A stretch of DNA of 52,043 nucleotides from Gnetum montanum (GCA_015680685.1 MNCI01027496.1:1579803-1631845), one strand, 5' to 3'. Shown: positions 21,482-33,988, counted from the stretch's first letter. Numbers and translations: made by a program. Notes: generated from the sequence alone by a model not told the origin.

Positions 21482-22820
21482 GGTGATGATGATTTTTGGG
21501 TTTGGTGGGTTTGGAAGGAATTATTAGCAGAAGCAGAAAAACAATTGAATTAGTAGCAGCAGTGGAAAGATTAGTAGTGAAATTATGAGCATGCCTTGTT
21601 GTTGCTGCAGAATGGTTGGAACCAGCAGCATCCTTTAATTTTGTTGTCTTACTGCAGCGGGAACACAGCGCTGTTTCAGATTTGAAAATAAGCAGCGATA
21701 TACGCAGCGGCAGCCATAAATGGGATTCTCAACTCCCAGTTCTACTTCCATCATTCGAACAGATCAGATGTGCTGTTGTGCAATCAACTCACTACTGCCA
21801 GTTGCTTGATTCTATGAATTTCGCCGCCCTTAATTTCATCCTCATTAGGCCGTCAATCAATCAAACACAAGGTTTGCTTGATCTTTTTATTAGCTTCTTC
21901 TTTTTCTAAGTTTTTTGACATGTCAATTGTGCTTTTTGTTCCCGGAACACAAATTTGCAGTTTCGATCAGTCACGTATACCCAGAAAATCTTTTGTTTCG
22001 GATAGATATCTCGTGTGCTGATTAATTTGATGACTCTGCACTGTGGCAAATTGTTGATTTCAAAATGACGTCATACTTTGGTCAGGGTGTATAAATTGTG
22101 GATAACTTTTGCATGGAATCTACGATAGCTTGCTTAGCTGTCGATCGAGTTTTCTCACGTTACTGGAAACCAGCATTGATTGATTGTGTTAATATGCGAA
22201 CCAACCAGAAATCTCGCACTTAAATTTCTGAATCATAACAAAATAATTCTCAGGGCCGGTGTTTGTGTCATTGAAATTTTGGTGTCAATGTTTAGATTTT
22301 TGATACGCAACATCATCATCGGAGTCGGGTAAAACAATCTTCTCGAACAATTTCAGTACGGTTGGAAACGGTCTTTTAAGTTTCTCTGTGACGTCGACAA
22401 TCAAAAGCAGTGTTTTGACACTCTCCTTGCTTACCCAACGTAAATTAAAAACAAAGGCAATTGAACTTGTTTGCATGTGTTTATTAGTGTAAAGATGATA
22501 GATACTATCAAATGCAAATCAAGTTAAAAAAGATGACCAATCTGAGACTCGCCAAACGGGGTATTAATGCTCTACTAATGCATAGACTTATTATGGTCAT
22601 GCACGTGACTTTACCATTGCCTCTAAATCTCTAATATCATATGATACTATACTTTACATACCATATATGATGAAAAGGAGAGCCTTATTAAAAACCGTAA
22701 TAGTTTTTGTTTAGCAAAGAATGTAGTTAATTTTATTCCGAGAAAATTCTTTGTTGTTCATCATGAGACAATGGATTCACATTTATGTTATGACTGTTTT
22801 AACGAAAATCATAATTTAAT
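21482..22820. other. 5' flank of the zinc-finger gene
   Basis: Holds the minus-strand 5' UTR and promoter of the zinc-finger gene. A purine/TG-rich stretch lies directly upstream of the ATG. No clear minus-strand TATA box was found within 300 bp. A 63-residue minus-strand frame at 22476-22285 is unassigned; it is free of repeats and contains GGTAAGC, which could be a splice donor, but nothing else supports a gene. Confidence 0.35.
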
Positions 22821-22823
22821 AAT

Positions 22824-23195
22824 ACAAAGGAAAAAGAAGCTCGAAATGAGTACAACATTCATCATGTTATGTGCAAAGCCAAATCCTAGTTGTTGTTATG
22901 TGTGAAGCCAAATGCTTGTTGTTGTTATATGTGAAGCCAAATCCTTGTTGTTGTTGCAATCATAATTTAAAAATATAATATAATATTCAAGATTTAGGTG
23001 ATAAAAAGAACAAAGGAAAAAGGAGCTCTAAATGAGTATGACGTCGGTCATGTTATGTATGAAGCCAAATCCTTGTTGTTGTTGTTCTTATGTGTTATGT
23101 GTGAAGCCAAAACTTGGTTGTTGTTATGTGTAAAGGGAAATCCTTCTTCCTGTTGTTCTTATATGTGAAACCAAATCCTTGTTGTTGTTTATTAT
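22824..23195. repeat. TTG-rich 33-bp repeat field with a 187-bp duplication
   Basis: About seven units of roughly 33 bp built on GTGAAGCCAAATCC followed by TTGTTGTTGTT and TATGT. A larger duplication of about 187 bp starts ACAAAGGAAAAAG at 22824 and again at 23010. No reading frame runs through it. Confidence 0.8.
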
Positions 23196-23234
23196 AACAA
23201 TGAGATGTTTGTTGTTGGTGTTGTTTATAACAAT

Positions 23235-24080
23235 GAGGTGTTACCCTACTAGTAAGGGACCATGTGACACTAAGTTATAAACCTCTATAAATCTTAGGGT
23301 GTAAAATTTGTGTCATTAGTTAAAATATTTAGATTCAAAGGTATATTGTTTTAATGATTTTAAATCAATGGATAAAATGTCTAAAAGGTAATTTACTTAT
23401 TTTCGGTTCCAACACCCCAAATCCTTATTGTTAGATATTTTTGAAAGCAAAATTAGTAACAAGTTCGATTCTACTAAGTAGCATTGAGTTATAAACTTCT
23501 ACAAATCTTTGGGAGTAAAATTTGTGTCATTAGTTAAAATATCTAGATTCAAAGATGTGTTATTTTAATGATTCTAAATCATTGGCTAATATATCTAAAA
23601 GGTAATTCACTTATTTCGGGTTCCAACACCCCAAATCTTGGTTGGTAGATATTTTTGAAATTAAAATTTGTATCATTAGTTAAAATATCTAAATTCAAAG
23701 ATGTATTATTTTAATGATTTAAAATCATTGGGTAAAATATCTAAAAGGTAATTCATTAATTCACTTATTTTAGGTTCCATCACCCCAATTCCTAGTTATT
23801 AGATATTTTTGAAAGTAAAATTTATGTCATTAGTTAAAATATCTAAATTCAAAGATGTCTTATTTTAATAATTTAAAATCATTGGTTAAAATATCTAAAA
23901 GGTAATTCATCAATTTACGTATTTTGGGTTCCAACACCCCAAATCCTGGTTGTTAGATATTTTTTTAAGTAAAATTTGTGTCATTAGTTAAAAAATATAA
24001 ATGTAAAGATGTATTATTTTAATGATTTTAAATCATTGGCTAAAACATCTAAAAGGTAATTCACTAATTCATAGTCCATT
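23235..24080. repeat. tandem repeat, about 150-bp unit, five copies
   Basis: TTTGTGTCATTAGTTAAAAT-like starts occur near 23308, 23520, 23669, 23820 and 23975. The last steps are close to 150 bp; the first is longer because of an insertion. Each unit contains the related words TTAAAATATCTA twice in direct orientation and a conserved CCAACACCCCAAATCCT block. AT-rich, satellite-like, non-coding. Confidence 0.85.
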
Positions 24081-24660
24081 TCTATAGAAAAGAAGTAGAG
24101 CGAACCCTTAGTATGATGAGGGCTTCCAAGGTATTGTCCTTGCTTTAAGTTTTATCTTTCCTACAAGTTTTTCTTTGAGTTCTCCATATAGAATGGTGGT
24201 TTTTTTTCTTGATATGAAGTTTTAGTTTGTGCTAACCTAAGATTTGACAAGGAGATTTATTGATTTGGTAATAGCTACATTACAATTTATGTGCATATTG
24301 TATTTTCTTAAGGATCTACACATCACAAATCTCAACAATATAGTAAGATTTGGACACCTTTTCTTAATCTTGTTTTAGTTAAGGAAAATTGCTTAAAACT
24401 TGAAATCATGTATAGGCTTACAATATTTTACTTATTTTGTGAGGTGCATATAAAAGCTACAAATTGCATCTAAATTCAAGGAATCTAAAGTAAATAATTC
24501 AATTTCTAAAATAATTTATCAACAATAAGTTGTAAATATTCATGCTAACATAAGTTGTGAAAATTGCCTCTTTTTTTCATGTTAAATCATTAAAATCCAA
24601 GAAACAATTGTATCAAAGCTATTATTACTATGTTGAAAGCATTCTTGTTCATGTATCACA
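24081..24660. other. unassigned AT-rich intergenic stretch
   Basis: No frame, repeat or domain recognised on either strand. Confidence 0.3.
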
Positions 24661-24679
24661 TGACATGAGAGAAGATGTA

Positions 24680-24875
24680 ATGGTAAATTCCAAGAAGGGC
24701 ATTAATACCCTTGTTTGCAATGTATGATGTGTTTCACTTTGTTAGTGGTGACAATTTTGTAACTTCTAAGTAGGGTATTAATACCTTCATTTGTAATGTA
24801 TGATGTATTTCATTGTGTCAGTGGTGATAGTTTTGTAACTTCCAAGTAGGTCATTAATACCCTTGTTTGGTGGGA
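24680..24875. repeat. about 95-bp tandem repeat, two and a half copies
   Basis: Units are marked by AAGNNGGNNATTAATACC words near 24693, 24769 and 24846, with GTATGATGT and TTTTGTAACTTC between them. Non-coding. Confidence 0.7.
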
Positions 24876-24967
24876 AAGAGTGCACATTAGCATAGGAATA
24901 TTCAATAGATCATATGCATAGGTCAATTTTTTACATCAATCAAAGGACATGATAAAAATAATAATAA

Positions 24968-25363
24968 TGTGAAAATGTTGTCCTTGACATGTTTTTTTAG
25001 CACTCACTTTGAGTCCCTCAAACACATCATACATCAAAATGTTGTTCATGTCCTTGAGTGCAAATGTTGACTATGTACTAGTAGTTGGTGTTGTTATCTT
25101 ATGAGTGCATACAATGTCATATAGCATGCCCCATGACACACTTAACTAAACCTTGATGTGGACTTGAACTATGTAACCCTACTAGGTAAGGGCCTATTGA
25201 GTGGGGTATGGAAGAAAGCCATAGTCCCCTCCAACTAATGTACGGAACTACCATGTTAGTATAGTTTCAAAGACACAAGGAGTAGCGAAGTCCTTACACC
25301 CTTATGATCCCTAAACCATGGGGGAGGCAGCAAGCCACCATTAATTCTATTACCTCTCTCACA
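24968..25363 (-). repeat. 3' LTR of the 6.8 kb minus-strand element
   Basis: 396 bp from TGTGAAAATG to CTCTCACA. It lacks about 170 bp present in the other LTR (roughly 31290-31460). Confidence 0.8.
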
Positions 25364-25377
25364 ATCCTCCCCAACTT
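25364..25377 (-). other. polypurine tract
   Basis: Minus-strand reading AGTTGGGGAGGAT directly before the TGTGAGAG start of the 3' LTR. Confidence 0.7.
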
Positions 25378-26479
25378 AAAATGAGTGACAACCTTGGAGC
25401 ATAGCTTAGGTAATTCATGAGGTTGCTATATAATGATCGAAGGAGGATTCCATCAAACTTGAGGAAATAAATCATGCTACTTAGAATCAAATGCAAAAAA
25501 TATTAAGTTTATAAGGGTAACTGTAAAGCTCATTATTAAACTCTACCTTCTCCTTAAAACCTAAATTCTCCATAGCATCTGACGCCTAAGCTAAGAATGA
25601 TACTATTCTAAACTTGGTGTGTCCACCCTTCTATGCCTTACCTAAGATGTAGAATTCATAGAAGGGTCACTATGTAGTTCGCCATTATGACATGAAAGGA
25701 CATACTAATCCCTTAAATCATTTCCTAGAAGGTCTAGGGGTCTTAAGCTTACATAATCATATACATATGTGAGAATTAAACTTCATCACTTCTTGAGCCC
25801 TTCGAAAAACTTCAGGCATCCCCCAACTTGAGACAAGCTTCCACAAGATCCCATCTAATGGACCCTAGAAGTCAACTACATGTCATATCTCTTCTAGTCA
25901 AGTCAATCCTCTTTTTGTAATTTTTTTTATATGTACATTCTATAGGGGATTACTAACCCATCATTAGAGTAGCCATGGTAGGAGATCAATTGCTTACTCC
26001 TAATAAAAGTCTAAGATCAAGTGTTCTTGGGACCTTAGATGCTCAAGTGACTTTCAAATATCATTGGAGTCTAGACGATGCTTCTAGTGGACCGATTCCA
26101 CTTTCATATTAGAATTATGCCTAGTGGTCCAAGAGTTTCTAATGCATTAAACCCTCTTGCCTTGTACTAATTAAATACTATCCTAATCTCAAATTGAGAG
26201 ACTTCTTTCTAGATAAGGAAACTTAGCAGGAAAGGGCTTCATCATGATAACATAAAAAATTAGTCAAACTTGGTTCATATTGATGGGAATTTAAAGCTTG
26301 TAACTTATAGGTTTAATCTTATCAATGATCCTAAAAGGACCATAATAATATCACATTAGTTTGGATGTGGTACCTTTCTTTGGTATGAATTAGCGAGGAT
26401 CAAATTTCAAAAGGACTCAATCCCCAACACCAAATTTATGGCATTGGTACTTAGGATATGCATATACTGCATAGCCCTC

Positions 26480-27100
26480 TCCAAACAATCCCTCTTTGCC
26501 TTAACCATTTCTAATCACACTCTCAAAAATTCATCAACCTTGGGATGATGGCCTTGCAAAGTGAAAGAAATCATATGAAGAGTAATGGGATACCTTCCCA
26601 TCATCAATTTTAGTGGAGAAAACTTAGTAGCTAAGGAGTTCTAGATGTTATAACTTAGTTGGATGATTTTCAAAAGGACAAGAAAATTCTTCCAATAATT
26701 ATCAGAGGTACTCCTTGTATACACAATTCATACACTCCATTTTTTTATCTATTTGTGGATGGAAATTAATATACAATTTGAGTGTGGTTCCCATCATGTC
26801 AAATAAGGCTCACAAAAAAAGTACCTACAAACCTAGGATCTTGATCTAATATAGTACTCATGGATAATCCAAAATACCTAACCAATCTTTCAAAGAAATA
26901 TGTTAGTATGTATTTTTTCAAACATTGGTTTGGATAGGCAATGAGTATGGAAAAATTTGAAAATATATGTACCACTACAATGATGCTACTCATGAGCTAC
27001 AAATTTGGCAGTTGTGTAATGAAGTCCATGGTTACTGTAGTCCATGCGTATGGTGGAATTTCTAGTAAAAAGAAAAGTCTTCTAGTATGTTTAGTAGAAT
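26480..27100 (-). pseudogene. integrase core of the 6.8 kb element
   Basis: The frame at 26993-26799 reads through VVVHIFSNF, a Cys/Lys stretch, FFERLVRYFGLS and ILDQDPRFVGTFF. These match the Ty3/gypsy integrase core around its second catalytic Asp. The flanking zinc-binding and C-terminal regions are only traceable as broken frames. Confidence 0.75.
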
Positions 27101-27499
27101 CCTTATCTTATTGGAACACCAAACATTTCTATACATAAAGCACTCACATCCTAGTACATCTTAGACCAAAAGGAGATTCTCTTGATTAGTGCCAAAGTTC
27201 CTTATTAACTAGGGTACCTAGCCCATAGTATATTATGGTACTCTTGAATGATCTCTTTGTGGATGCCATCCTAGTTTGAAACACAAATATGACTATTCCA
27301 TAATCAAAGTAATCCATCTCACATCCTAAAATGAGGTGCTCATCCTATCTCTATCAACTTTACTAGGTCAATGACTTGTGGATCCCATTTTAACCCATCT
27401 TAAATTTTAGCTAATAGTACCTCATCACACTGAACATGAGAGATTTATGATACATTAATAGAAAAGGGATACAATATTGATTAAGGACAAGGATTCAAT

Positions 27500-28720
27500 C
27501 CATTTTCCACAACATTCTCCATCCTAGGATGGTAGATCAACTATAGGTTAAATTCAAAGTGCAAGGCTAATCATCGAGCTTGCTTGGATTGAAGAATTGT
27601 TTGATTGATTAGGTATGCTCATAGCCAAATTATCAATATTTACAAGAACTCAACTTCCTAGTAAGTAGTGTCTTCATGTTCTCAAATAGTGATTGATGGA
27701 AAATACTTCATTCTCATGGGCTAATCATCTTCGTTTGATTTAGCTTTCAAGATTCATAGACAATGGGGAGATGAGGATCCTCCTATAGTAGCACCCCACT
27801 AATTAAATTCTCACTAGAATCTTTATGAATCTCATAGGATTTCAAAAATTTTGGCAAGTCCAACACAGGATCAGAGATTAAAGCCTTTTTGATTTTGTCA
27901 AAGACTTGCTGACAGTTAAAGTCCCAATGCCATGAGACTTTCTTCTTTTGTAAATTTGTGAGAGGAGTAGTAATGCCTAAAAAGATTTTAATAAATTTGT
28001 GATATAAGTTGGCTAACCCATAAACTATTGAACCTAATGAACATTAGTATGGATGGACCATTAATGAACAACCTCTACTATCTTTAGATTGGGCTTAATC
28101 TAGCCATGTCCAATAAGATGACCTAGAAACCTCAACTCTATATAGCAAAACTCACACTTCTCTTTCTTTATGTATAATTGATTCTAGCAAAAATTTTCAG
28201 AGATCATATTCATATGAAGAACATGATCCTCTACAATCTCACTGTACATAAGAATATCATTAAGTTATACAACTACAAATTTATTAAGAAATAACCTCAA
28301 TATTTCATTCATGAGCACACAAAATGTGGTTAGTGCATTATAAAGCTCGAAGAGCATGATGGCCCATTTAAATGATCCGTATCTAGTAACACAAGTAGTC
28401 TTTTTCTCATCTCTATTTGTAATGTGGACCCAGTGGTACCCTTACCAAAGAATTAGTTGGGTAAAATAACATGCCTTGGCTAGCTAATCAAATAAATCAA
28501 ATATCAGGAGCAATGGATACTTGCTCTTTATGATGTGCTTATTTAATAATTTATAGTTGTAATAAAGACATAAATTCCTATCCTCCTTGGTGAAAAAAAA
28601 ACATAGGTACATCATAAGGAGATTTCAAGAAGTTGATGCACCCTTTGGAAATTAGACTTTCTAGATATTACTTCAACTTCTCCATCTTTGATCTTGTCAA
28701 GTGATATGACCTTTGAATAG
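27500..28720 (-). pseudogene. reverse transcriptase/RNase H of the 6.8 kb element
   Basis: Near 28400-28130 the minus strand reads FELYNALTTFCVLMNEILR, KFVVV, stop, LNDILMYS, then KKEKCEFCYIELRFLGHLI. This is the Ty3/gypsy palm. The catalytic Y/F-x-D-D box is LNDI, so the first Asp is replaced by Asn and polymerase activity is lost. RNase H remains lie toward 27500. Confidence 0.75.
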
Positions 28721-29269
28721 GAGGGGTTGTACCTAGTAGCAACTCTATGTTGTACTCTATAACTTCTCACGATGGAAAACTTCTAGGTAGCTTAAGCAGC
28801 ATAACATCTTGATAGTAGTCTATTACATTCTCAATTCATGAATCTAAATTTGAATAATGCTCACTAGCCTCTACAGGGTTGCTCATCTATATAGCTAAAA
28901 TAAATTTGTGTGTGGGATCTTTGGCCAAGCATTTCATAAATATTGGAAAGACAATCTAAGGACTAGAATTCCTATCTTGTCCCACCTATATCCCATGAGC
29001 CTGAATCAAACAAGGTGAAACCTCATAAGAAATGAAGATCAAGTATATATGTGGAGTTATAAAAATATTTTCCTTGCATAAGAACTCTTGCCCAAAATAA
29101 CATCATAAGAATCCATGTCCCAAATTGAGAAGTTAAGGACCGCATGTCAAGAGCCTACCTGGACTAGAATATTTTTGCTAACTCTAGCATACTAAAGGGG
29201 TTGAAACTTTGCAAGTTTACAAGACGCTTGGATTGGATCCATGACTAGTTACAAGTGCCTCATCATGGA

Positions 29270-31060
29270 CAAGATCATGTGATTATGACTTGCCTTATTG
29301 ACAATTAGAGTGCTAACTTGTCTCAAATCCATAGTGACTGGGGTCAACTACACCTAATATAAATTATCAAGGATAGCATCATGGGAAGTTAAGGCCCATG
29401 AATGTTAGGTAACCATATCAGATAACTCCATTATGAAAACCAATTTTTTGCTCTTCAAATATGCTACCATCTTTGATTTGGAAGAGCAATTCTAGATAGT
29501 ACTCCAAGAACATCAGTTGTTCACCAAGAGCCTATCCTTATTTGTTTTCCATCCTTCTTAAGCTAAGAGAATAATTTCTCACTAGATGATTACCACAAAA
29601 AAGGAAGTATTGGATTGGCCCTTGAAGAATCCTTGAGAGAATTGTTGTTTTTTACACCCAAGTTGTCATTTGCTCTTAGTAGCCTTCCACTTTTGTTGGG
29701 AGCCTTGGTTAATTAGAGGACCTCTTGTAGGACAATTGCCTTATTGGTTTAGTTTAGGATCACTTCCCCCATTGATAGATTGAGAAAGGTACCAACTACC
29801 ATAATGGCCTCAAATAAGGTATCAATTCCTTAGGGGTGTAGCTTCATCTACACCCATAGTTCCAACCAATTAACAAATTTGAAGAATTGATCCTAATCTT
29901 TCATATTAGAAATTAGCAACATCAGCTCCTAGAAAGCATTGATATGGTATTCTAGCTTGCTAAAGTATTTTAATGATTCTAGCTTGGTCCTGGCTACTTA
30001 GTCTAAGTTTCCAAGGAAGAATTGTTTAATCAAACAAGCCTTAACTTTTTCCTAGGTATCCACAACATCTTCCATGGTACCCTTCTCTTGGGTACAAAGA
30101 AGGGTAAGCCACTAGAGCTTTCCACTACTTATCAACTACCAAGAAGTGTTTGATACCTTTTGGACCAAAGGAATACCATATGTAGATAAGTACATCTCCA
30201 CATCTTGGATGAAGATGTTAGTCTTGACATTCCTTATTTCATCATTGTATGAATTAAGTTCCTTCACTTTGATATAGGTTGCTACCATAGGCTCTTCTAC
30301 AAGGTGTCTTGCTAAAGAGGACTTTAAGATGGTATTTTTAGTTATCAAGTAGAACACCTCTTAGTTCACTCTAACTAGGATGTCTTCTAAGGCTTTCACT
30401 CATGTAGTTAGGTCATCAACTAAAGATGCCTTTTTCTATGCCACCTACTAGGATCCAAAGATGTCTTGATACATGACTGACATACAATCCAAATGATCCT
30501 TCAAAAAAATGATCTTAGCCTCTAGTAGTTTCACCCAGTTGTTGGAGTGAAGGTCCAACCTATACTAAGGAAGATATATCTCTTTGAGGACATAGTGAAT
30601 CAAGCTAATGCTTTTGGAGCCTGAGTTACCTAGGGCCTCATCCACCACCTTGATTTTCAAGTCAAACACCTCTTAGTTCACTCCAACTAGGGTTTCCTAT
30701 AAGGCTTTCACTCATGCAGCTAGGTCATCAACTAGAGATGCCTTTGTCTATGCCACTTGGTAGGACCTAAAGAGATCCTAGAACACACCTAGCATATGAT
30801 CCAAAAAATCCTTTAAAATAATGACCTTGACCTCTGCCAATTTTACCCAGTTCTTTAAGTGGAGGTCCAACGTATATTGAGGAAGGTCCATCTCTTTAAG
30901 GACATAGTGGATCAAGTCAATGCTTTTGGTACTTGAGTTAGCTAGGGCCTTGTCCACCATCTTGATTTACTCCCAAAGGTTCTAAAAATAGGTCTTATCC
31001 TAGCCAAGTTCTTCATTGACATCTAGGTTGGCCTTGTTCTCAAGAGTTCCACTAGGCCTA
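29270..31060 (-). pseudogene. gag and protease remnant of the 6.8 kb element
   Basis: Gag frames at 30960-30778 and 30357-30136 are open; the second includes NIFIQDVEMYLSTYGIP and leads into a W/F-rich capsid-like core to about 29700. Two similar blocks (30340-30620 and 30660-30960) show an internal duplication of about 310 bp in the N-terminal part. A protease loop remnant STLIVNKASHNHMI at about 29330 has lost the catalytic Asp. Confidence 0.6.
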
Positions 31061-31202
31061 CCTAGATCCATTTGTAATAGGCCTTTTCATAAGATGATTG
31101 GTAATAAAAAGGAATGATTGGTAGAATTTTGAAATGAAAACCTTACAAACACAAAATTATCTTTAACCCTTATTTGTTGAATTCTAGCTAGAAAATGGTA
31201 TG

Positions 31203-31216
31203 AGGCTCTAATACCA
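31203..31216 (-). other. primer-binding site, initiator Met tRNA type
   Basis: Minus-strand TGGTATTAGAGCCT two bases after the 5' LTR, one change from the usual plant TGGTATCAGAGCC. Confidence 0.85.
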
Positions 31217-31218
31217 TC

Positions 31219-31784
31219 TGTGATAATGTTATCCTTGACACATTATCCAAAACCCATTGGAGTTCCTCAAATAGGTGTTGAATCAGGAGAAGACAAGCGG
31301 ATTATGCATTAGTACTCATATAGTCTAAAACACATGCCAAAAAATAAATTATTAATGTCAACATTTAAAACTTGAGTGATGTACATAAAAATCACATACA
31401 TAACATATTTAAAATAAGCTAGTTAACCAATACCTTACTCCACTTACATGGACACCATGGGGACTACCATTTGAATCTTCTAGATTCATCACTGTGTGCT
31501 AGTAGTTGGTGTTGTACTCTTACGAGTACACACAACATGCCATAGCATGTCCCATAATACTCCTAGCTAAATCCAAATATAAAGTTGAACTACATAATCC
31601 TCCTAAGCAAGGTCCTATCGAATGGAGTACAAATAAAGGTCATAGTCCCCTTTGACTAGTGCATGGAACTACCATGTTAGTATGGTTTTGACAATACAAT
31701 GAGCAGATAAGTCCTCTTACCCCCATAATCCCTAAACCATGGGGGAGGTAGCATGCCCTCATCAACCTTTCTACCTCTCTTAAA
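31219..31784 (-). repeat. 5' LTR of the 6.8 kb minus-strand element
   Basis: 566 bp; aligns with 24968-25363 except for an internal segment missing from the latter. Confidence 0.8.
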
Positions 31785-32874
31785 AATCATTTCTTTTTGT
31801 TCAAATACAAGAAAATTACTTAAATCATGGCTAAAATATCCCAAAGTAAAAATAACATGTAGAAAATCATCCTTCGATAGAGTGGTATTATTGAAATAAA
31901 TTAATTATGATGTAATTCTCTAAGTTAAGTGTCTAACTAGGTCTATAAATAATGAAATTTAATATGATCTTTCTTATATTTAAATATAAAATGTTAAATT
32001 AATTGTTAAAATCTAGTAGTATATTAGTTTATTGTTGAAGCAATATACTTGTATAACAGAAACATGAGCAAGGAAGGTTATCTCATAGCATCATTGTAAC
32101 AATGATTGTTATCTTAGTGGCAAGACTCTTGACTTAGAAATTCCAATTCATGTTTTTGATTTCAATAGGTAACACCGAGTTATAAAGTTATGCTTTATTA
32201 ACCTTTTTGTTTAGACTCTTCTATGTTTATGATATAATATAATAAATTTCTACTTAGGTGATATGAAAGTTTCATATTGGCTATATCTAGGAGGAATATA
32301 TAGTCATCTAGTTCTAGTTTTGACAAATTTCTTGTAGCATCATTGTACAAAACTTCCAAAACTAAATTTTTGTTGAAAAATGATAAGCTTAAAACAACTT
32401 CATGTAATAATCATATGCCCTCAACATTAACAATAGATTTAAATGGAGTTTCATTCATAATAATTAATTGTATGAGCTATGAATTCTAGTAATATAGTCA
32501 ATGCTAGAAATAATATTATGTAATAACAATGTATCCACAACATTAATAAGTGATTTAAATAGAATTACATTTATAATAGTTGATTGTATTTGCCATGAAC
32601 TGTAACAATTTAGTTAATTATTTATATCATGAAATTGTATGGAAAAGTTAAAAATATTAATTAATATTAGAAGTTAAACCTAGAGTTTTACTAAAATTTT
32701 TTCATGAATTCAAAAATTACATTTTATGCTAATAACAATTAGTAATACCTTGCAATTTAGATTTATGCTAGTTGCATGAACAAGTTTGGCTTCATTAGCC
32801 TTCACAACACTAGTCAACTAAGAAACATCATTTCTTAATGTGGTTATACTTATATTAAAATACCAACAAATTGG
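31785..32874. other. unassigned AT-rich stretch
   Basis: No coding frame or known repeat recognised. It separates the minus-strand element from the plus-strand element that starts at 32875. Confidence 0.3.
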
Positions 32875-33915
32875 TGTAGGAACACCTCTTCTGATTCCCT
32901 TGTGCATGTCCTACTAGATGTTTTTGCAAGTTTTGTGCTTGGAGAAGACTTGGATGAGTGTGTCCTATGCTTGTATGTCTTTTTTATGTTGATTTTTGAT
33001 GATGATGACTCTTGGATGTTTTGGCATGTTTGGAGGTGTTTTTGGCTCATTTTTATGAGTTTAGGAGGTTCCAAGGTCTATCAGGACTTGTTTGGAGGCA
33101 TCTGAAGGCTCCAGGCATCAAAATAAGCATTTTTATTTTTGGAATCTATGGGATAGATGTCTACCTAGAAAGATAGATGTCTCACCTTAGACATTTAACT
33201 TGGAGTGTAGATGTCCAAAGACTAGTTTAGATGTCTCACTCAAAAGCATGGTTTTCACAGTAGACATCTAAGGAAAACTAGAGATGTTTAAGATGGCATG
33301 GGAAAAATCTCTAATGTGGTGTTTCGATTGGAAAACATTCGAAAGACTACAGATCCTTGTGGAAAACATCTAGGATGGTAAATAGAATGCTTCCTAGGAT
33401 TTTGAATCTCTATAATTATGTATTTATTCATCCATGAGAAGATAGAAAAGCTAGTATGAAAGAAGAGAGAGCTTGTATGTAGTAGGAGTGAGAGAAAACA
33501 CTCTTGAGAGTGGAGAGCTGAGCAAGAAAGATTGGGTGAGCACATTGGGTAAGTGTAATTGGTGATTGCAACTCCAATATGAGCTTGTGGTGTGTTGGTC
33601 TATCTATTATATTCTCTTGTATCTCACTTGTGAGTTAAGATCTTAGTCCTAGGTTGTGGAAGAGATTTTTTATTGGTTGTGTCTTGTATTGAGAATAGTC
33701 ATTGTGTGGTTATTAAGCCTCATGCTCTTCAATATTGTTTGAGTGTGACAAGTTTTTGGATGCTTGTGTGTTGTGTCAACCTTCTTGTAATCTTCTAATA
33801 AATTAACTGAAGATAGCTAGTTTTCTTGTTTTCTAGCAAATAATTTTGTCTTTGCATAATATTTTGATTTAGTGCATTGAAGGTAATTTACTTGTGCAGT
33901 GAACCTGCTCTAGCA
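32875..33915 (+). repeat. 5' LTR of the chromovirus-like element
   Basis: 1041 bp, starts TGTAGGAA; aligns over its length with 38653-39690. U3 carries a GATGTC/GACATC array; R/U5 includes AATAAATT and a TTGTGTGGTTATTAAGCC block. Frames at 32902-33105 and on the opposite strand are LTR and not genes. Confidence 0.88.
33156..33288 (+). promoter_or_regulatory. GAYRTC array in U3, 5' LTR
   Basis: GATGTC, GATGTC, GACATT, GATGTC, GATGTC, GACATC and GATGTT start at 33156, 33176, 33190, 33210, 33230, 33263 and 33283. Steps are 20, 14, 20, 20, 33 and 20 bp. Most are flanked as TAGATGTCT or AGACATCTA. A TATA-like GTAAATAGAA follows near 33381. Confidence 0.7.
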
Positions 33916-33918
33916 TTA

Positions 33919-33932
33919 TTGGTATCAAAGCC
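33919..33932 (+). other. primer-binding site, initiator Met tRNA type
   Basis: TTGGTATCAAAGCC shortly after the 5' LTR, one change from the common plant site. Confidence 0.9.
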
Positions 33933-33988
33933 TAAATTCTAGTTTTATTGTTGCTTGGATTTATGGTTAAGGATTTTGTCAATTTTAG

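Larger units (their letters stand above)
24968..31784 (-). mobile_element. Ty3/gypsy element, full length, heavily decayed
   Basis: LTRs at 31219-31784 (5') and 24968-25363 (3') share terminal TGTGA..TCACA-like ends and long matches, such as CCATGGGGGAGG. The 5' LTR is followed by an initiator-Met primer site and the 3' LTR is preceded by a polypurine tract. Flanking 5-mers AATAA and AATCA are a probable mutated duplication. Gag lies at the right and integrase at the left, giving a minus-strand transcript. Coding parts are full of stops. Gag and integrase wording fit chromovirus-like Ty3/gypsy elements, but I did not find a chromodomain. Confidence 0.85.

Noticed and set aside
21616-21909. 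97-codon plus-strand ORF opposite the zinc-finger 5' flank
   Set aside because: No motif, ends in a poly-T-derived Phe run, and overlaps the probable 5' UTR/promoter of the zinc-finger gene.
32850-33105. ORFs on both strands at the start of the chromovirus-like LTR
   Set aside because: Both lie in LTR U3 sequence repeated at 38653 onward, where the frames are not conserved.
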